Shown here one piece after another: positions 47,395-57,509 of a stretch of 64,000 nt of DNA (its first letter is position 1; each line of letters opens with the position of its first letter). The stretch is taken from assembly GCF_022179125.1 (NCBI RefSeq), contig NZ_BPQG01000006.1, forward strand, positions 124,001 through 188,000, read 5' to 3'. The notes under the pieces are model-generated. The model was given only the letters and a program-made list of their open reading frames with translations, did not search any database and was not told the DNA's origin. Made by a program: the position numbers and the translations under genes. Origin of the DNA: Methylobacterium cerastii. Its GTDB lineage: Bacteria; Pseudomonadota; Alphaproteobacteria; Rhizobiales; Beijerinckiaceae.

Positions 47395-48672
47395 CTACTC
47401 GGCGGCGGCCACGGCGCCGACATGGTCGAGCCGCTGGTCGCTCGTGGTCAGCTGGCCCTCCCATTTCGCGACGGCGACGGTGGCGATGCTGTTGCCGAGC
47501 ACGTTGGTCGCCGAGCGGCCCATGTCGAGGAACTGGTCGATGCCGATGATCAGCAGCAGCCCGGCCTCCGGGATGTTGAACTGCGTCAGCGTCGCCGAGA
47601 TCACGACGAGCGAGGCGCGCGGCACGCCGGCCATGCCCTTCGATGTCACCATCAGCAGGAACAGCATCGTGAGCTGCTGCCCCCAGGTGAGCGGGATGTT
47701 GTACGCCTGCGCGATGAACATCACGGCGAAGGTGCAGTACATCATCGAGCCGTCGAGGTTGAACGAGTAGCCCATCGGCAGCACGAACGAGGTGATGCGG
47801 TTGGGCACGCCGAACTGCTCGAGGTTCGTGAGCATCTTCGGGTAGGCCGCCTCGCTCGATGCGGTCGAGAAGGCGAGCACGAACGGCTCCTTGATCAGGT
47901 TGAACAGCCGTTTGATCCCGGCTCCCCCGAGCATCAGGAAGCCGACGCCCATCAGCAGGCCCCAGAGCACGCCGAGGCCGATGTAGAACTCGACCAGGAA
48001 CTTGCCGTAGGTGACGAGCACGCCGATGCCCTGCGTGGTGATCGTCGCCGCGATCGCCGCGAACACCGCGACGGGCGCGAACAGCATCACGTAGCCGGTG
48101 ACCTTGAGCATCACGTCGGCCACGCCCTCGATGCCCTTGGCCAGGAAGTGGCCCTTCTCGCCGAGCGCCGCGAGCGCCACGCCGAAGAAGATCGAGAACA
48201 CGACGATCTGCAGGATTTCGTTGTTGGCCATCGCCTCGACCGCGCTCTTGGGCACGAGGTGGGTGACGAACTCCTTCAGCGACAGCGAGGCGGCCTTCAG
48301 ACCGGTGCCGGCGCCGACGTCGGGCAGCGGCAGGTTCAGGTTGTGGCCGGGCTGCATGATGTTGACGAGGACGAGGCCCAGCATCAGCGAGCAGAACGAG
48401 GCGCCGACGAACCACAGCAGCGCCTTGCCGCCGACGCGACCGACCGAGGCCGTATCCCCGAGATGCGCGATGCCGACGACGAGCGTCGAGAACACCAGTG
48501 GCGCGATGATCATCTTGATCAGCCGCAGGAAGATGTCGCTGATCAGCGCGATGTAGCCGGCGATCTCCTTGGAGGTCTGCGGATCGGGCCAGGTGATGCT
48601 ACAGAGATAGCCGACCGCGATGCCCAGTAGCATGCCCACGAAGATCATGGTCGTCAGCCGCGAACCTGTCAT
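47395..48672 (-). CDS. gltP: Dicarboxylate/amino-acid:cation symporter (GltP/DctA type)
   Basis: 425 residues from ATG 48672, AGGAG 6 nt upstream. Eight helices and two re-entrant loops of the SLC1 fold. Seen: AFSTASSEAAYPKMLTNLEQ (HP1 serine-rich tip), PMGYSFNLDGSMMYCTFAVM (helix 7 NMDGT-like) and GVPRASLVVISATLTQF (HP2 region). Substrate is glutamate, aspartate or C4-dicarboxylate; the neighbouring glutamate-type binding protein and downstream glt genes favour glutamate/aspartate. Divergent from livH. Confidence 0.88.
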   Translation of the reverse strand: MTGSRLTTMIFVGMLLGIAVGYLCSITWPDPQTSKEIAGYIALISDIFLRLIKMIIAPLVFSTLVVGIAHLGDTASVGRVGGKALLWFVGASFCSLMLGLVLVNIMQPGHNLNLPLPDVGAGTGLKAASLSLKEFVTHLVPKSAVEAMANNEILQIVVFSIFFGVALAALGEKGHFLAKGIEGVADVMLKVTGYVMLFAPVAVFAAIAATITTQGIGVLVTYGKFLVEFYIGLGVLWGLLMGVGFLMLGGAGIKRLFNLIKEPFVLAFSTASSEAAYPKMLTNLEQFGVPNRITSFVLPMGYSFNLDGSMMYCTFAVMFIAQAYNIPLTWGQQLTMLFLLMVTSKGMAGVPRASLVVISATLTQFNIPEAGLLLIIGIDQFLDMGRSATNVLGNSIATVAVAKWEGQLTTSDQRLDHVGAVAAAE

Positions 48673-48998
48673 CGGGAACTCCTGGGCGAATGCGAGCCGG
48701 CGCACGACTGTCCGTTAAGAGAATGTGAAGCAGGAAGCGCGCCATGCGCAAGCGGCTGCGCAGCTTTAATCCCGTCGTTTCAGACCTTTTGTTTTTTGCC
48801 GGGATCGGATGATCCGGCGTGGCATTCTCGTCGCGCCGCGGGCTATGCTTGGCCGCGGTCCCGCTGAAACTGCAGTCGCCGCGCCTTGTGGCCGCCGAGC
48901 CACAGGTGCGGTACGGGACTTGCCATGAATACGGGACTTGCCATGAATGCGGGACTTGCCCTCAAGGCACGGCGCGCAGACGGAGAGACGGGCACACG
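48673..48998. other. 326-bp divergent intergenic region, gltP / livH
   Basis: It holds promoters for both operons, an AT-rich tract (GTTTTTTGCC, about 48790) and three tandem 18-bp repeats just before livH. No gene-like frame. Control of both uptake systems from one spacer is possible. Confidence 0.5.
48913..48966 (+). repeat. Three tandem 18-bp repeats upstream of livH
   Basis: ACGGGACTTGCCATGAAT occurs twice exactly at 48913-48930 and 48931-48948. A third copy, GCGGGACTTGCC plus a diverged end, runs 48949-48966. It is 33 bp before the livH ATG, so it lies in the leader. Confidence 0.8.
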
Positions 48999-49916
48999 AT
49001 GGATGTCTTCGTACAGCAGTTGATCAACGGGCTGACGCTCGGGTCGATCTACGGCCTGATCGCGATCGGATACACGATGGTGTTCGGCATCATCGGCATG
49101 GTCAACTTCGCCCACGGCGACGTCTTCATGGTCTCAAGCTTCATCGCCTTGATCGGCTTCCTGATCCTCACCACCTGGCTCGGCGTCTCGTCGATCGCGC
49201 TGGCCTTCCTGATCGTGCTCGTGGTCTCGATGGTGCTCACCGCGCTCTGGGGCTGGGCGATCGAGCGGGTGGCCTATCGTCCCCTGCGCGGCTCCTTCCG
49301 GCTGGCGCCGCTGATCTCGGCGATCGGCGTCTCGATCTTCCTCTCGAACTTCGTCCAGGTGGCGCAGGGCGCGCGCAACAAGCCGCTTCCGCCGATGCTG
49401 TCGGGCGGGATCACCCTGTTCGAGACCGACGGCTTCCAGGTGTTCCTGTCCTACAAGCAGTGCCTGATCATGGCGGTGACCGCGGTGCTGCTCACCGGCT
49501 TCTGGTACCTCGTCCAGCGCACGCCCTTCGGCCGGGCGCAGCGCGCCTGCGAGCAGGACCGCAAGATGGCCGCGCTGCTCGGCATCGACGTCGACCGCAC
49601 GATCTCGCTCACCTTCGTGCTCGGCGCCGCGCTCGCCGCCGTCGCCGGCGTCCTGTACCTGATGTATTACGGCGTGGTCTCGTTCTCGGACGGCTTCGTG
49701 CCGGGGGTGAAGGCGTTCACCGCGGCGGTTCTGGGCGGCATCGGCTCGCTGCCGGGCGCGGTGCTCGGCGGCCTGATCATCGGCCTGATCGAGACGTTCT
49801 GGTCGGCCTACTTCTCGATCGAGTACAAGGACGTCGCCGCCTTCTCGATCCTCGCCGTGGTGCTCATCTTCATGCCGTCGGGGATCCTCGGCCGCGCCGA
49901 GGTCGAGAAGGTTTGA
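48999..49916 (+). CDS. livH: Branched-chain amino-acid ABC permease LivH
   Basis: 305 residues, eight membrane helices, from ATG 48999 with GGAGAG upstream. Start [20 protein letters not shown] and [14 protein letters not shown] are diagnostic; [20 protein letters not shown] is the ATPase-contact loop. First gene of livH-livM-livG-livF-DUF6867-livK, with livM overlapping by 1 bp. Takes up leucine, isoleucine, valine or possibly other amides with LivM. Confidence 0.95.
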   Translation: MDVFVQQLINGLTLGSIYGLIAIGYTMVFGIIGMVNFAHGDVFMVSSFIALIGFLILTTWLGVSSIALAFLIVLVVSMVLTALWGWAIERVAYRPLRGSFRLAPLISAIGVSIFLSNFVQVAQGARNKPLPPMLSGGITLFETDGFQVFLSYKQCLIMAVTAVLLTGFWYLVQRTPFGRAQRACEQDRKMAALLGIDVDRTISLTFVLGAALAAVAGVLYLMYYGVVSFSDGFVPGVKAFTAAVLGGIGSLPGAVLGGLIIGLIETFWSAYFSIEYKDVAAFSILAVVLIFMPSGILGRAEVEKV

Positions 49917-51304
49917 TGGCCGCCGCCACACGCGGGGCCGTCGGCCTCCCCGGCATCCTCAAGGACGCCGCCTTCTACGCGCTCGGCACCTTCGCGCTGT
50001 GCGTGCCGGTGGTCGCCTTCCGGACCGATGCCGGCCCGACCGGCGGCCTCGAGCTGACGCCGCGCTGGGGCCTCGTCCTCGCGCTCTGCGCCGCGATCTT
50101 CCTGGCCCGCCTCGCGCAGCGCCTGATCCTGATGCGCCGCGACGCCCGCCGGGCGCTCACCCCGGCGCGTTCGCAGGCAACGGAGGCGGTCGGCGCCACC
50201 CCGAATGCCGGGCAGCGCGTCTCGATGCTGGCGCTGTGGCTGTTCATCGGCATCGCGCTGACGCTCCCCGTCGTCGCGGCGCTCGCCAGCGGCAGCCTCG
50301 GGGAGGGGCGCTACTGGATCGACCTCGGCATCCTGATCCTCACCTACGTGATGCTCGGCTGGGGCCTCAACATCGTCGTCGGCCTCGCGGGCCTGCTCGA
50401 CCTCGGCTACGTCGCGTTCTACGCGGTCGGCGCCTATTCCTACGCACTCCTGTCCACAACCTTCGGCCTGTCGTTCTGGGTCTGCCTTCCGCTCGCCGGC
50501 CTGTTCGCCGCCCTGTGGGGCATGCTGCTCGGCTTTCCCGTGCTGCGGTTGCGCGGCGACTACCTCGCCATCGTCACGCTGGCCTTCGGCGAGATCATCC
50601 GCCTCGTGCTGATCAACTGGGTCGACGTCACCGGCGGCGGCGCCGGCATCTCGTCGATCCCGCGCGCGACCTTCTTCGGCATCCCCTTCACCGCGGGCGA
50701 GGACGGGTTCGCGGCCCGCTTCGGGCTGACCTTCGACTCGATGCACCGGGTCGTGTTCCTGTACTACCTGATCCTGGCGCTCGCCCTGATCACCAACGTC
50801 GTGACGCTGCGGCTGCGACGGCTGCCGATCGGCCGCGCCTGGGAGGCGTTGCGCGAGGACGAGATCGCCTGCCGCTCCCTCGGCATCAACACCACCACGA
50901 CGAAGCTCACGGCCTTCGCCCTCGGGGCGGCCTTCGGCGGGTTCGCCGGCTCGTTCTTCGCCGTGCGCCAGGGCTTCATCAGCCCCGAGAGCTTCAACTT
51001 CCTCGAGAGCGCGATCATCCTGGCGATCGTGGTGCTCGGCGGCATGGGCAGCCAGGTCGGCGTCGCGATCGCGGCGGTGGCCATGGTCGGCGGCCCCGAG
51101 ATGCTGCGCAACCTCGGGTTCCTGAAGGCGGTGTTCGGCCAAGGCTTCGATCCGAACGAGTACCGCCTGCTGCTGTTCGGCCTCGCCATGGTGGCGATGA
51201 TGGTCTGGCGCCCGCGCGGGCTGATCTCGGAGCGAACGCCCTCGGTGGCGCTCGGCGAGCGCCGCGCGATCTCGGGCGCCCACGTCAGCGAGGGCCACGG
51301 TTGA
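49916..51304 (+). CDS. livM: Branched-chain amino-acid ABC permease LivM
   Basis: 462 residues, longer than the 290-360 of most LivM because of an N-terminal pair of helices and a hydrophilic linker (about residues 60-105). The core shows [46 protein letters not shown] and the EAA-like [19 protein letters not shown]. The ATG shares its A with the livH TGA, and its stop shares a base with livG (TGATG both times), so expression is coupled. Confidence 0.94.
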   Translation: MAAATRGAVGLPGILKDAAFYALGTFALCVPVVAFRTDAGPTGGLELTPRWGLVLALCAAIFLARLAQRLILMRRDARRALTPARSQATEAVGATPNAGQRVSMLALWLFIGIALTLPVVAALASGSLGEGRYWIDLGILILTYVMLGWGLNIVVGLAGLLDLGYVAFYAVGAYSYALLSTTFGLSFWVCLPLAGLFAALWGMLLGFPVLRLRGDYLAIVTLAFGEIIRLVLINWVDVTGGGAGISSIPRATFFGIPFTAGEDGFAARFGLTFDSMHRVVFLYYLILALALITNVVTLRLRRLPIGRAWEALREDEIACRSLGINTTTTKLTAFALGAAFGGFAGSFFAVRQGFISPESFNFLESAIILAIVVLGGMGSQVGVAIAAVAMVGGPEMLRNLGFLKAVFGQGFDPNEYRLLLFGLAMVAMMVWRPRGLISERTPSVALGERRAISGAHVSEGHG

Positions 51305-52178
51305 TGACGCGGCCTTCCCCCGACGCCGAGGCGGTGCTCACCGTCGACCACCTCACCATGCGCTTCGGCGGGCTCGTCGCCGTCGGCGACCTGTCCTTCA
51401 AGGCCCGGCGCGGCGACATCACCGCGCTGATCGGCCCGAACGGCGCCGGCAAGACCACGGTCTTCAACTGCATCACCGGCTTCTACAAGCCGACCGAGGG
51501 CAAGCTGACGCTGGCCCACGCCGACGGATCGAAGCACCTGCTCGAACGTCTGCCGAACCATGCCGTCAACCGGATCGGCCGGGTGGCGCGCACCTTCCAG
51601 AACATCCGCCTGTTCCAGGGCATGACGGTGCTGGAGAACCTTCTCGTCGCCCAGCACGCCCCGCTGATGCGGGCGTCCGGCATGACCGTGCTCGGACTCC
51701 TCGGCCTCCCGGTCTACCGCCGGGCGGAGGCCGCGGCGATCGAGCGGGCCAAGGACTGGCTCGGCCGCATCGACCTGATCGACCGGGCCGACGACCCGGC
51801 CGGCGACCTGCCCTACGGCGCCCAGCGCCGCCTGGAGATCGCCCGGGCGATGTGCACCGAGCCGGTTCTGCTCTGCCTCGACGAGCCCGCCGCCGGCCTG
51901 AACCCGCGCGAATCGGGCGAGCTCAACGCGCTGCTGCGCCACATCCGCGACGCGCACGACACCTCGGTGCTGCTGATCGAGCACGACATGTCGGTGGTGA
52001 TGGAGATCTCCGACCACGTCGTGGTGCTCGATTACGGCGTGAAGATCGCCGACGGCACGCCCGGCGAAGTCCGCGCCGACCCGCGGGTGATCGCCGCCTA
52101 TCTCGGCGTCGAGGACGAGGAGGTCGAGGCCGTCGAGGCCGAGGTCGGCCTCACCGTGACCCATCTGGAGGTCGAGGC

Positions 52179-52182
<4 letters not shown>
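51304..52182 (+). CDS. livG: Branched-chain amino-acid ABC ATPase LivG
   Basis: 292 residues. Walker A GPNGAGKTT, Q-loop RTFQNIRLF, a degenerate signature PYGAQRRLEIARAM and Walker B LLCLDEPAAGLNP. The C-terminal ~35 residues are acidic (EVRADPRVIAAYLGVEDEE), beyond the usual LivG end, followed by a TVTHLEVEA tail. Starts 1 bp inside the livM stop and overlaps livF by 4 bp. Confidence 0.94.
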
Positions 52183-52985
<803 letters not shown>

Positions 52986-52989
52986 CGCG

Positions 52990-53355
52990 ATGCAGGGTGT
53001 GATCTACGAGGAAGAATCGATCGCGCTGTTCCTCCTCGTCACCGTGGCGATGGGCGGCTGGGCCGGGTGGATGGCCGCCCGGGGCCTCGCCAAGGCGTGG
53101 CGGCCGCTCTGGCAGATCGTGCCGGCGCTCCTCGCGGTGGCGGCGGCGGTGCGCTTCATCCACTTCGCGCTATTCGGTGGGACGCTTCTGTCACTGCACT
53201 ACTATGCGGTCGACGCCGTCGTCGTCATGATCGTCGGGCTGGCGGGCTACCGCTGGACCCGGACGCGGCAGATGACGACCCAGTATCGCTGGCTCTACGA
53301 GCGGACCTCGCCCCTGACCTGGCGGAGCCGTGCGCCGGCGGCCGGCGAACCTTGA
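52990..53355 (+). CDS. DUF6867-family small membrane protein of liv operon
   Basis: 121 residues with three hydrophobic segments (about 10-30, 43-65 and 72-90), starting MQGVIYEEESIALFLLVTVAMGG split at the first helix, and a positive C-terminus (RTRQMTTQYRWLYERTSPL). Family position inside liv operons in alphaproteobacteria is recurrent, between livF and livK, as here. The role is unknown; accessory or assembly function for the liv complex is an inference from position. Confidence 0.8.
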   Translation: MQGVIYEEESIALFLLVTVAMGGWAGWMAARGLAKAWRPLWQIVPALLAVAAAVRFIHFALFGGTLLSLHYYAVDAVVVMIVGLAGYRWTRTRQMTTQYRWLYERTSPLTWRSRAPAAGEP

Positions 53356-53443
53356 TCGCGACCGCGGCGAGGCGCGTGCCGAGCGCACGATTCTTGCCCT
53401 TGGCCCGCGGTCCGAATTCAGATCACAACCAAGGGGATTTGCG

Positions 53444-54565
53444 ATGAGAGCGATACTTCTGGCCGGCCTCGGTCTCGGTGCCATGCTCGCGGCGGCGCAA
53501 GGCGCAGAGATCAAGCTCGGCATCGCCGCGCCGATCACCGGCAACAGCGCGGCGATCGGGACGCAGCTCAAGAACGGCGCGACCCAGGCGGTCGAGGACC
53601 TGAACAAGTCCGGCGCGGTGAAGGGCACCACCTTCTCTGTCCTCGTCGGCGACGACGCGTCCGACCCCAAGCAGGGCGTCTCGGTCGCCAACAAGTTCGC
53701 CTCGGACGGCGTGAAGATGGTCGTCGGCGACTACAATTCCGGCGTGTCGATCCCGGCCTCCGACGTCTACCAGGACGCCGGCATCATCCAGGTGACCCCG
53801 GCCTCGACGGCGGTGAAGTTCACCGAGCGCGGCCTCTGGAACGTGTTCCGCACCTGCGGCCGCGACGACCAGCAGGGCGCGGTGGCGGGCGCCTACCTCG
53901 CAACGAACTTCAAGGGCAAGAAGATCGCCTTCGTCCACGACAAGACCCCCTACGGCAAGGGCCTGGCCGACGAGACACTGAAGGCGCTGAAGGCCAACGG
54001 CGGCAAGGACGCGATCTACGAGGGCATCAACCCGGGCGAGAAGGACTATTCGGCCCTCGTCTCGAAGCTGAAATCCAACAAGATCGACGTGGTGTATTTC
54101 GGCGGCTACTACACCGAAGCCGGTTTGATCCTGCGCCAGATGAGCGACCAGGGCTTGAAGGCGCCGCTGATGGGCGGCGACGGCCTCGTCGACAAGGAGC
54201 TGGTGGCGATCGCCGGCCCGGCGGCGGAAGGCACCCTGACCACGTTCCCGCCGGACGCGCGCAAGAACCCCAACGCCAAGGACGCGCTCGCCGGCTTCAA
54301 GGCCAAGGGCATCGATCCCGAGGGCTACACCCTCTACTCCTACGCCGCGGTCCAGGTGCTCGCCAAGGCGATGCAGGAGACCGGCTCGACCGACGGCAAG
54401 AAGCTGGCGGAGTGGCTGCACATGGGCAAGCCGGTCGACACCGTCGTCGGCCCGATCGCCTACGACAAGAAGGGCGACATCACGAAGCCCGACTACGTGA
54501 TGTACCAGTGGAAGAAGAACGCGGCCGGCAACATCGACTACGCCGGCAACGAAGTCACCAAGTAG
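53444..54565 (+). CDS. livK: Branched-chain amino-acid binding protein LivK
   Basis: Periplasmic binding protein, 373 residues from ATG 53444. Signal peptide MRAILLAGLGLGAMLAAAQG, cleaved about residue 20. The mature part starts EIKLGIAAPITGNSAAIGTQ, with VVGDYNSGVSIPASDVYQD and FRTCGRDDQQGAVAGAYLA as in the Leu/Ile/Val family; LKSNKIDVVYFGGYYTEAGL is the hinge half. Last gene of the liv operon, followed by a good terminator. The ligand could be a branched-chain amino acid or amide/urea; the family tends to be broad. Confidence 0.92.
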   Translation: MRAILLAGLGLGAMLAAAQGAEIKLGIAAPITGNSAAIGTQLKNGATQAVEDLNKSGAVKGTTFSVLVGDDASDPKQGVSVANKFASDGVKMVVGDYNSGVSIPASDVYQDAGIIQVTPASTAVKFTERGLWNVFRTCGRDDQQGAVAGAYLATNFKGKKIAFVHDKTPYGKGLADETLKALKANGGKDAIYEGINPGEKDYSALVSKLKSNKIDVVYFGGYYTEAGLILRQMSDQGLKAPLMGGDGLVDKELVAIAGPAAEGTLTTFPPDARKNPNAKDALAGFKAKGIDPEGYTLYSYAAVQVLAKAMQETGSTDGKKLAEWLHMGKPVDTVVGPIAYDKKGDITKPDYVMYQWKKNAAGNIDYAGNEVTK

Positions 54566-55030
54566 CGCTCGTCGCTCCGAAGACCGAGCCGTCCCGTGCC
54601 CTGCGGGGCGGCTCGTTCGTCTCCGTTCCGCGAGACAGATTGGCGGCTTTCCAGGCATAATCGCCGCCGAGCCGCGAAATCCCGGTGCGTCCGCCCGGGA
54701 ATCGTGCACATTGCATCCCGCATGGGCGAAAACGCCCGGCTCCGACGTTCGGATCGACAACCGGGTGGACCCTGTGAACGCCGACGCGCCACGGCCTCGA
54801 TCCGTGCGGGCAGACCGCACCCGGCCGGAGACGGCCCGGTTCCGGGTCATGAGTGCGTTTACTGCTTCGGTTCCGATGCGCGGCGCAGTTGTCCCCAGCC
54901 CATCGGCCAAGCTCGCTTCGCCGAGCCTCGTTCCGGCACCATCATTGCAGAGGCCCGGCCAGCGCCGGCCGCCCTCTGTGCGTCCGCCACACGCCGCACT
55001 GTCCGTGCGGCTCGTCACGGGAGTTTCGTC
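54566..55030. other. 465-bp intergenic region, livK / gltI
   Basis: Begins with the livK terminator. The rest holds no convincing gene: short frames on both strands are arginine/proline-rich. It ends with GGGAG at about 55018-55022, the gltI ribosome site. The glt promoter must lie here, but no clear -35/-10 pair stands out. Confidence 0.5.
54585..54615 (+). terminator. Rho-independent-like terminator of the liv operon
   Basis: CGAGCCGTCCC (54585-54595) pairs with GGGGCGGCTCG (54605-54615) with one T-G wobble and a 9-nt loop. It is followed by TTCGTCTCC and lies 20 bp after the livK stop. Short T-tract. Confidence 0.65.
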
Positions 55031-55957
55031 TTGACGCAATCCAACCTCGACCGCCGCGGGATCGTCGCTGGCCTCGCGCTCGGCGCGGCGCTGTTCGCAG
55101 CCGGCGCCCAGGCCCAGGAACTGACCGGCACGCTGAAGAAGGTGAAGGAGACCAACGCCCTCACCATCGGCTACCGCGATTCCTCGGTGCCGTTCTCCTA
55201 CCTCGACGGCGACCAGAAGCCGGTCGGCTACGCGATGGACATCTGCCTGAAGATCGCCGAGGCGGTGAAGAAGGAGCTCAAGCTTCCGGGCATGGAGGTG
55301 AAGCTCAACCCGGTCACCTCCGCGACCCGCATCCCGCTGATCGCCAACGGCACGATCGACCTCGAGTGCGGCTCGACCACGAACAACGCCGACCGCCAGA
55401 AGCAGGCTTCGTTCACCAACACCCACTTCCTGACGGCGACCCGCTACGTCTCGAAGAAGGACGCCAAGCTGCACACGATCGACGACCTCAAGGGCAAGAC
55501 CGTGGTCTCGACCTCGGGCACGACGAACATCAAGCAGATCAACGAGGCCAACACGGCCAAGAGCATGGGCCTGACCATCTTGCCCGCCAAGGACCACGCC
55601 GAGGCGTTCCTGATGGTCGAGACCGGCCGCGCCGTGGCCTTCGTGATGGACGACGTGCTGCTCGCCTCGCTGATGGCCGGCTCGAAGACCCCCGACGCCT
55701 ACGAGATCTCGACGGAAGCCCTGTCGAAGCCCGAGCCCTACGGCATCATGCTGCGCAAGGACGACGCGCCGTTCAAGGCCGTGGCCGACGCTGCGACCAA
55801 GGCGCTGTACGAGAGCCCCGAGGGCAAGGCGCTCTACACCAAGTGGTTCGAGAAGCCGATCCCGCCGCGCAACATCAACCTGAAGCTCCCGATGAGCGAC
55901 GCGATGGTGAAGCAGTTCAAGAGCCCGAGCGACAGCGCCGACCCGGCCGCCTACTGA
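55031..55957 (+). CDS. gltI: Glutamate/aspartate ABC binding protein
   Basis: 308 residues from TTG 55031, with GGGAG about 9 nt before. Signal peptide from LDRRGIVAGLALGAALFAAGAQA, ending about residue 28. GYRDSSVPFSYLDGDQKPVG, DLECGSTTNNADRQKQ and KDHAEAFLMVETGRAVAF are the GltI-family ligand loops. First gene of gltI-J-K-L and a paralog of the orphan binding protein at 46421. An 82-bp gap leads to gltJ. Confidence 0.92.
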   Translation: MTQSNLDRRGIVAGLALGAALFAAGAQAQELTGTLKKVKETNALTIGYRDSSVPFSYLDGDQKPVGYAMDICLKIAEAVKKELKLPGMEVKLNPVTSATRIPLIANGTIDLECGSTTNNADRQKQASFTNTHFLTATRYVSKKDAKLHTIDDLKGKTVVSTSGTTNIKQINEANTAKSMGLTILPAKDHAEAFLMVETGRAVAFVMDDVLLASLMAGSKTPDAYEISTEALSKPEPYGIMLRKDDAPFKAVADAATKALYESPEGKALYTKWFEKPIPPRNINLKLPMSDAMVKQFKSPSDSADPAAY

Positions 55958-56039
55958 GCCGGGCCGAGCGGATCCCGGGGGGCGCCCTTCGGGATCCGCG
56001 ACGCGGATCGATCGAACGAGAAACGGTGAAGCGCGGGCG

Positions 56040-56762
56040 ATGAACTACAACTGGAACTGGGGCATCTTCTTCGAACCATCCCCCGAAGGCACCGGCACCT
56101 ATGCCGACATGCTGCTCTCGGGCCTGGTCTGGACGATCGCGACCGCGCTCTCATCCTGGGTCATCGCCTTCTTCCTCGGATCGCTCGTGGGCGTGATGCG
56201 CACGCTGCCGTCGAAGGCCGCGAACGCGGTCGGCACGGCCTATGTCGAGCTGTTCCGCAACATCCCGCTGCTGGTGCAGATGTTCCTCTGGTACTTCGTG
56301 CTGCCGGAGGTGCTGCCGCAATCCTGGGGCAACGCCCTCAAGCAGCTGCCGAACGCGCCGTTCTACACCGGCGTCGTCTGCCTCGGGTTCTTCACCGCCT
56401 CGCGCGTCGCCGAGCAGGTGCGCGCCGGCATCCAGTCGCTGCCGCGGGGCCAGGGCCTCGCCGGCACGGCGATGGGCTTCACGGTCTACCAGACCTATCG
56501 CTACGTGCTGCTGCCGAACGCCTACCGGGTCATCCTGCCGCCGATGACCTCGGAGTTTTTGAACAACCTCAAGAACACCTCCGTCGCGCTGACGATCGGC
56601 CTGCTCGAGCTCACCGCCCGGGCGCGCTCGATGCAGGAATTCTCGTTCCAGGTGTTCGAGGCCTTCACGGCCGCCACGATCCTCTACGTCCTCATCAACC
56701 TCTTCGTCATCGTGCTCGCGTCCCTCCTGGAACGCAGCGTGGCGGTTCCCGGGCAGCGCTGA
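56040..56762 (+). CDS. gltJ: Glutamate/aspartate ABC permease GltJ
   Basis: 240 residues, five membrane helices. N-terminus MNYNWNWGIFFEPSPEGTG, then YVELFRNIPLLVQMFLWYF (the family's FRNTPLLVQ motif) and an EAA loop at AGTAMGFTVYQTYRYVLLPNAYR. Partner of GltK; the stop shares a base with the gltK ATG (TGATG). Confidence 0.93.
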   Translation: MNYNWNWGIFFEPSPEGTGTYADMLLSGLVWTIATALSSWVIAFFLGSLVGVMRTLPSKAANAVGTAYVELFRNIPLLVQMFLWYFVLPEVLPQSWGNALKQLPNAPFYTGVVCLGFFTASRVAEQVRAGIQSLPRGQGLAGTAMGFTVYQTYRYVLLPNAYRVILPPMTSEFLNNLKNTSVALTIGLLELTARARSMQEFSFQVFEAFTAATILYVLINLFVIVLASLLERSVAVPGQR

Positions 56763-57454
56763 TGTTCTCGAACTTCGATTTCGGCGTCGTCTTCGGATCG
56801 CTGCCCTACCTTTTCGGGACGGGCATGGTGTTCACCGTGACCCTGACGGCGCTCGCCGCCGGCATGGGCGTGGTGCTCGGCACCCTGCTCGCCATGGCGC
56901 GGCTTTCGGGCGTGCCCGGTCTCAAACACGTGGCCAAGGTCTACGTCGAGCTGATGCGCTCGCTGCCGCTCGTGCTGGTGATCTTCTGGTTCTACTTCCT
57001 GGTGCCGTATATCGGCGCCTACCTCACCGGCGCCTCGCGGCCGATCCAGGTCGGCGCGTTCTCGTCGGCGCTGATCACCTTCACGCTGTTCGAGGCGGCC
57101 TACTTTTCCGAGATCATGCGCGCCGGCATCCAGTCGATCCCCAAGGGGCAGACCGGGGCGGCCTACGCGCTCGGCATGACCTACGCCCAGACGATGATCA
57201 CCGTCGTGCTGCCGCAGGCCTTCCGCAACATGCTGCCGCTGCTGCTGACGCAGACGATCGTGCTCTTCCAGGACACCTCGCTGGTCTACGTGCTGTCGCT
57301 GACCGACTTCCTCGGCGCAGCCTCGAAGGTGGCCCAGCGCGACGGGCGCCTCGTCGAGATGTACCTGTTCGCGGCGGTCGTCTACTTCGCCGTCTGCTTC
57401 TCGGCCTCGTTCCTGGTGCGCCGGCTCCAGCGCCGCGTCGCCATCATCCGCTGA
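56762..57454 (+). CDS. gltK: Glutamate/aspartate ABC permease GltK
   Basis: 230 residues, five helices. MFSNFDFGVVFGSLPYLFGTG start, VYVELMRSLPLVLVIFWFYF, EAA loop AAYALGMTYAQTMITVVLPQAFRN and DTSLVYVLSLTDFLGAA, all GltK-like. The stop TGA is the first base triplet of a short tandem repeat before gltL. Confidence 0.93.
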   Translation: MFSNFDFGVVFGSLPYLFGTGMVFTVTLTALAAGMGVVLGTLLAMARLSGVPGLKHVAKVYVELMRSLPLVLVIFWFYFLVPYIGAYLTGASRPIQVGAFSSALITFTLFEAAYFSEIMRAGIQSIPKGQTGAAYALGMTYAQTMITVVLPQAFRNMLPLLLTQTIVLFQDTSLVYVLSLTDFLGAASKVAQRDGRLVEMYLFAAVVYFAVCFSASFLVRRLQRRVAIIR

Positions 57455-57496
57455 TCGCCGTTTCACGTGATCGCCGTTTCCAAGTGATCGCTGTTT
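57452..57496 (+). repeat. Three short tandem repeats in the gltK-gltL spacer
   Basis: TGATCGCCGTTT occurs at 57452-57463 and 57468-57479; a third, TGATCGCTGTTT, runs 57485-57496. Spacing is 4 and 5 bp. The first copy begins with the gltK stop codon. The gltL ribosome site follows directly. Confidence 0.8.
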
Positions 57497-57509
57497 GAAG
57501 GACCGCGCC

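Noticed and set aside
54711-55034. Possible 107-residue plus-strand gene before gltI
   Set aside because: It is proline/arginine/serine-rich without strand or helix pattern, lacks a ribosome site and runs into the gltI leader.
53423-55597. 724-codon minus-strand frame over livK and gltI
   Set aside because: It crosses two real genes, their intergenic region and a terminator; no recognisable domain.
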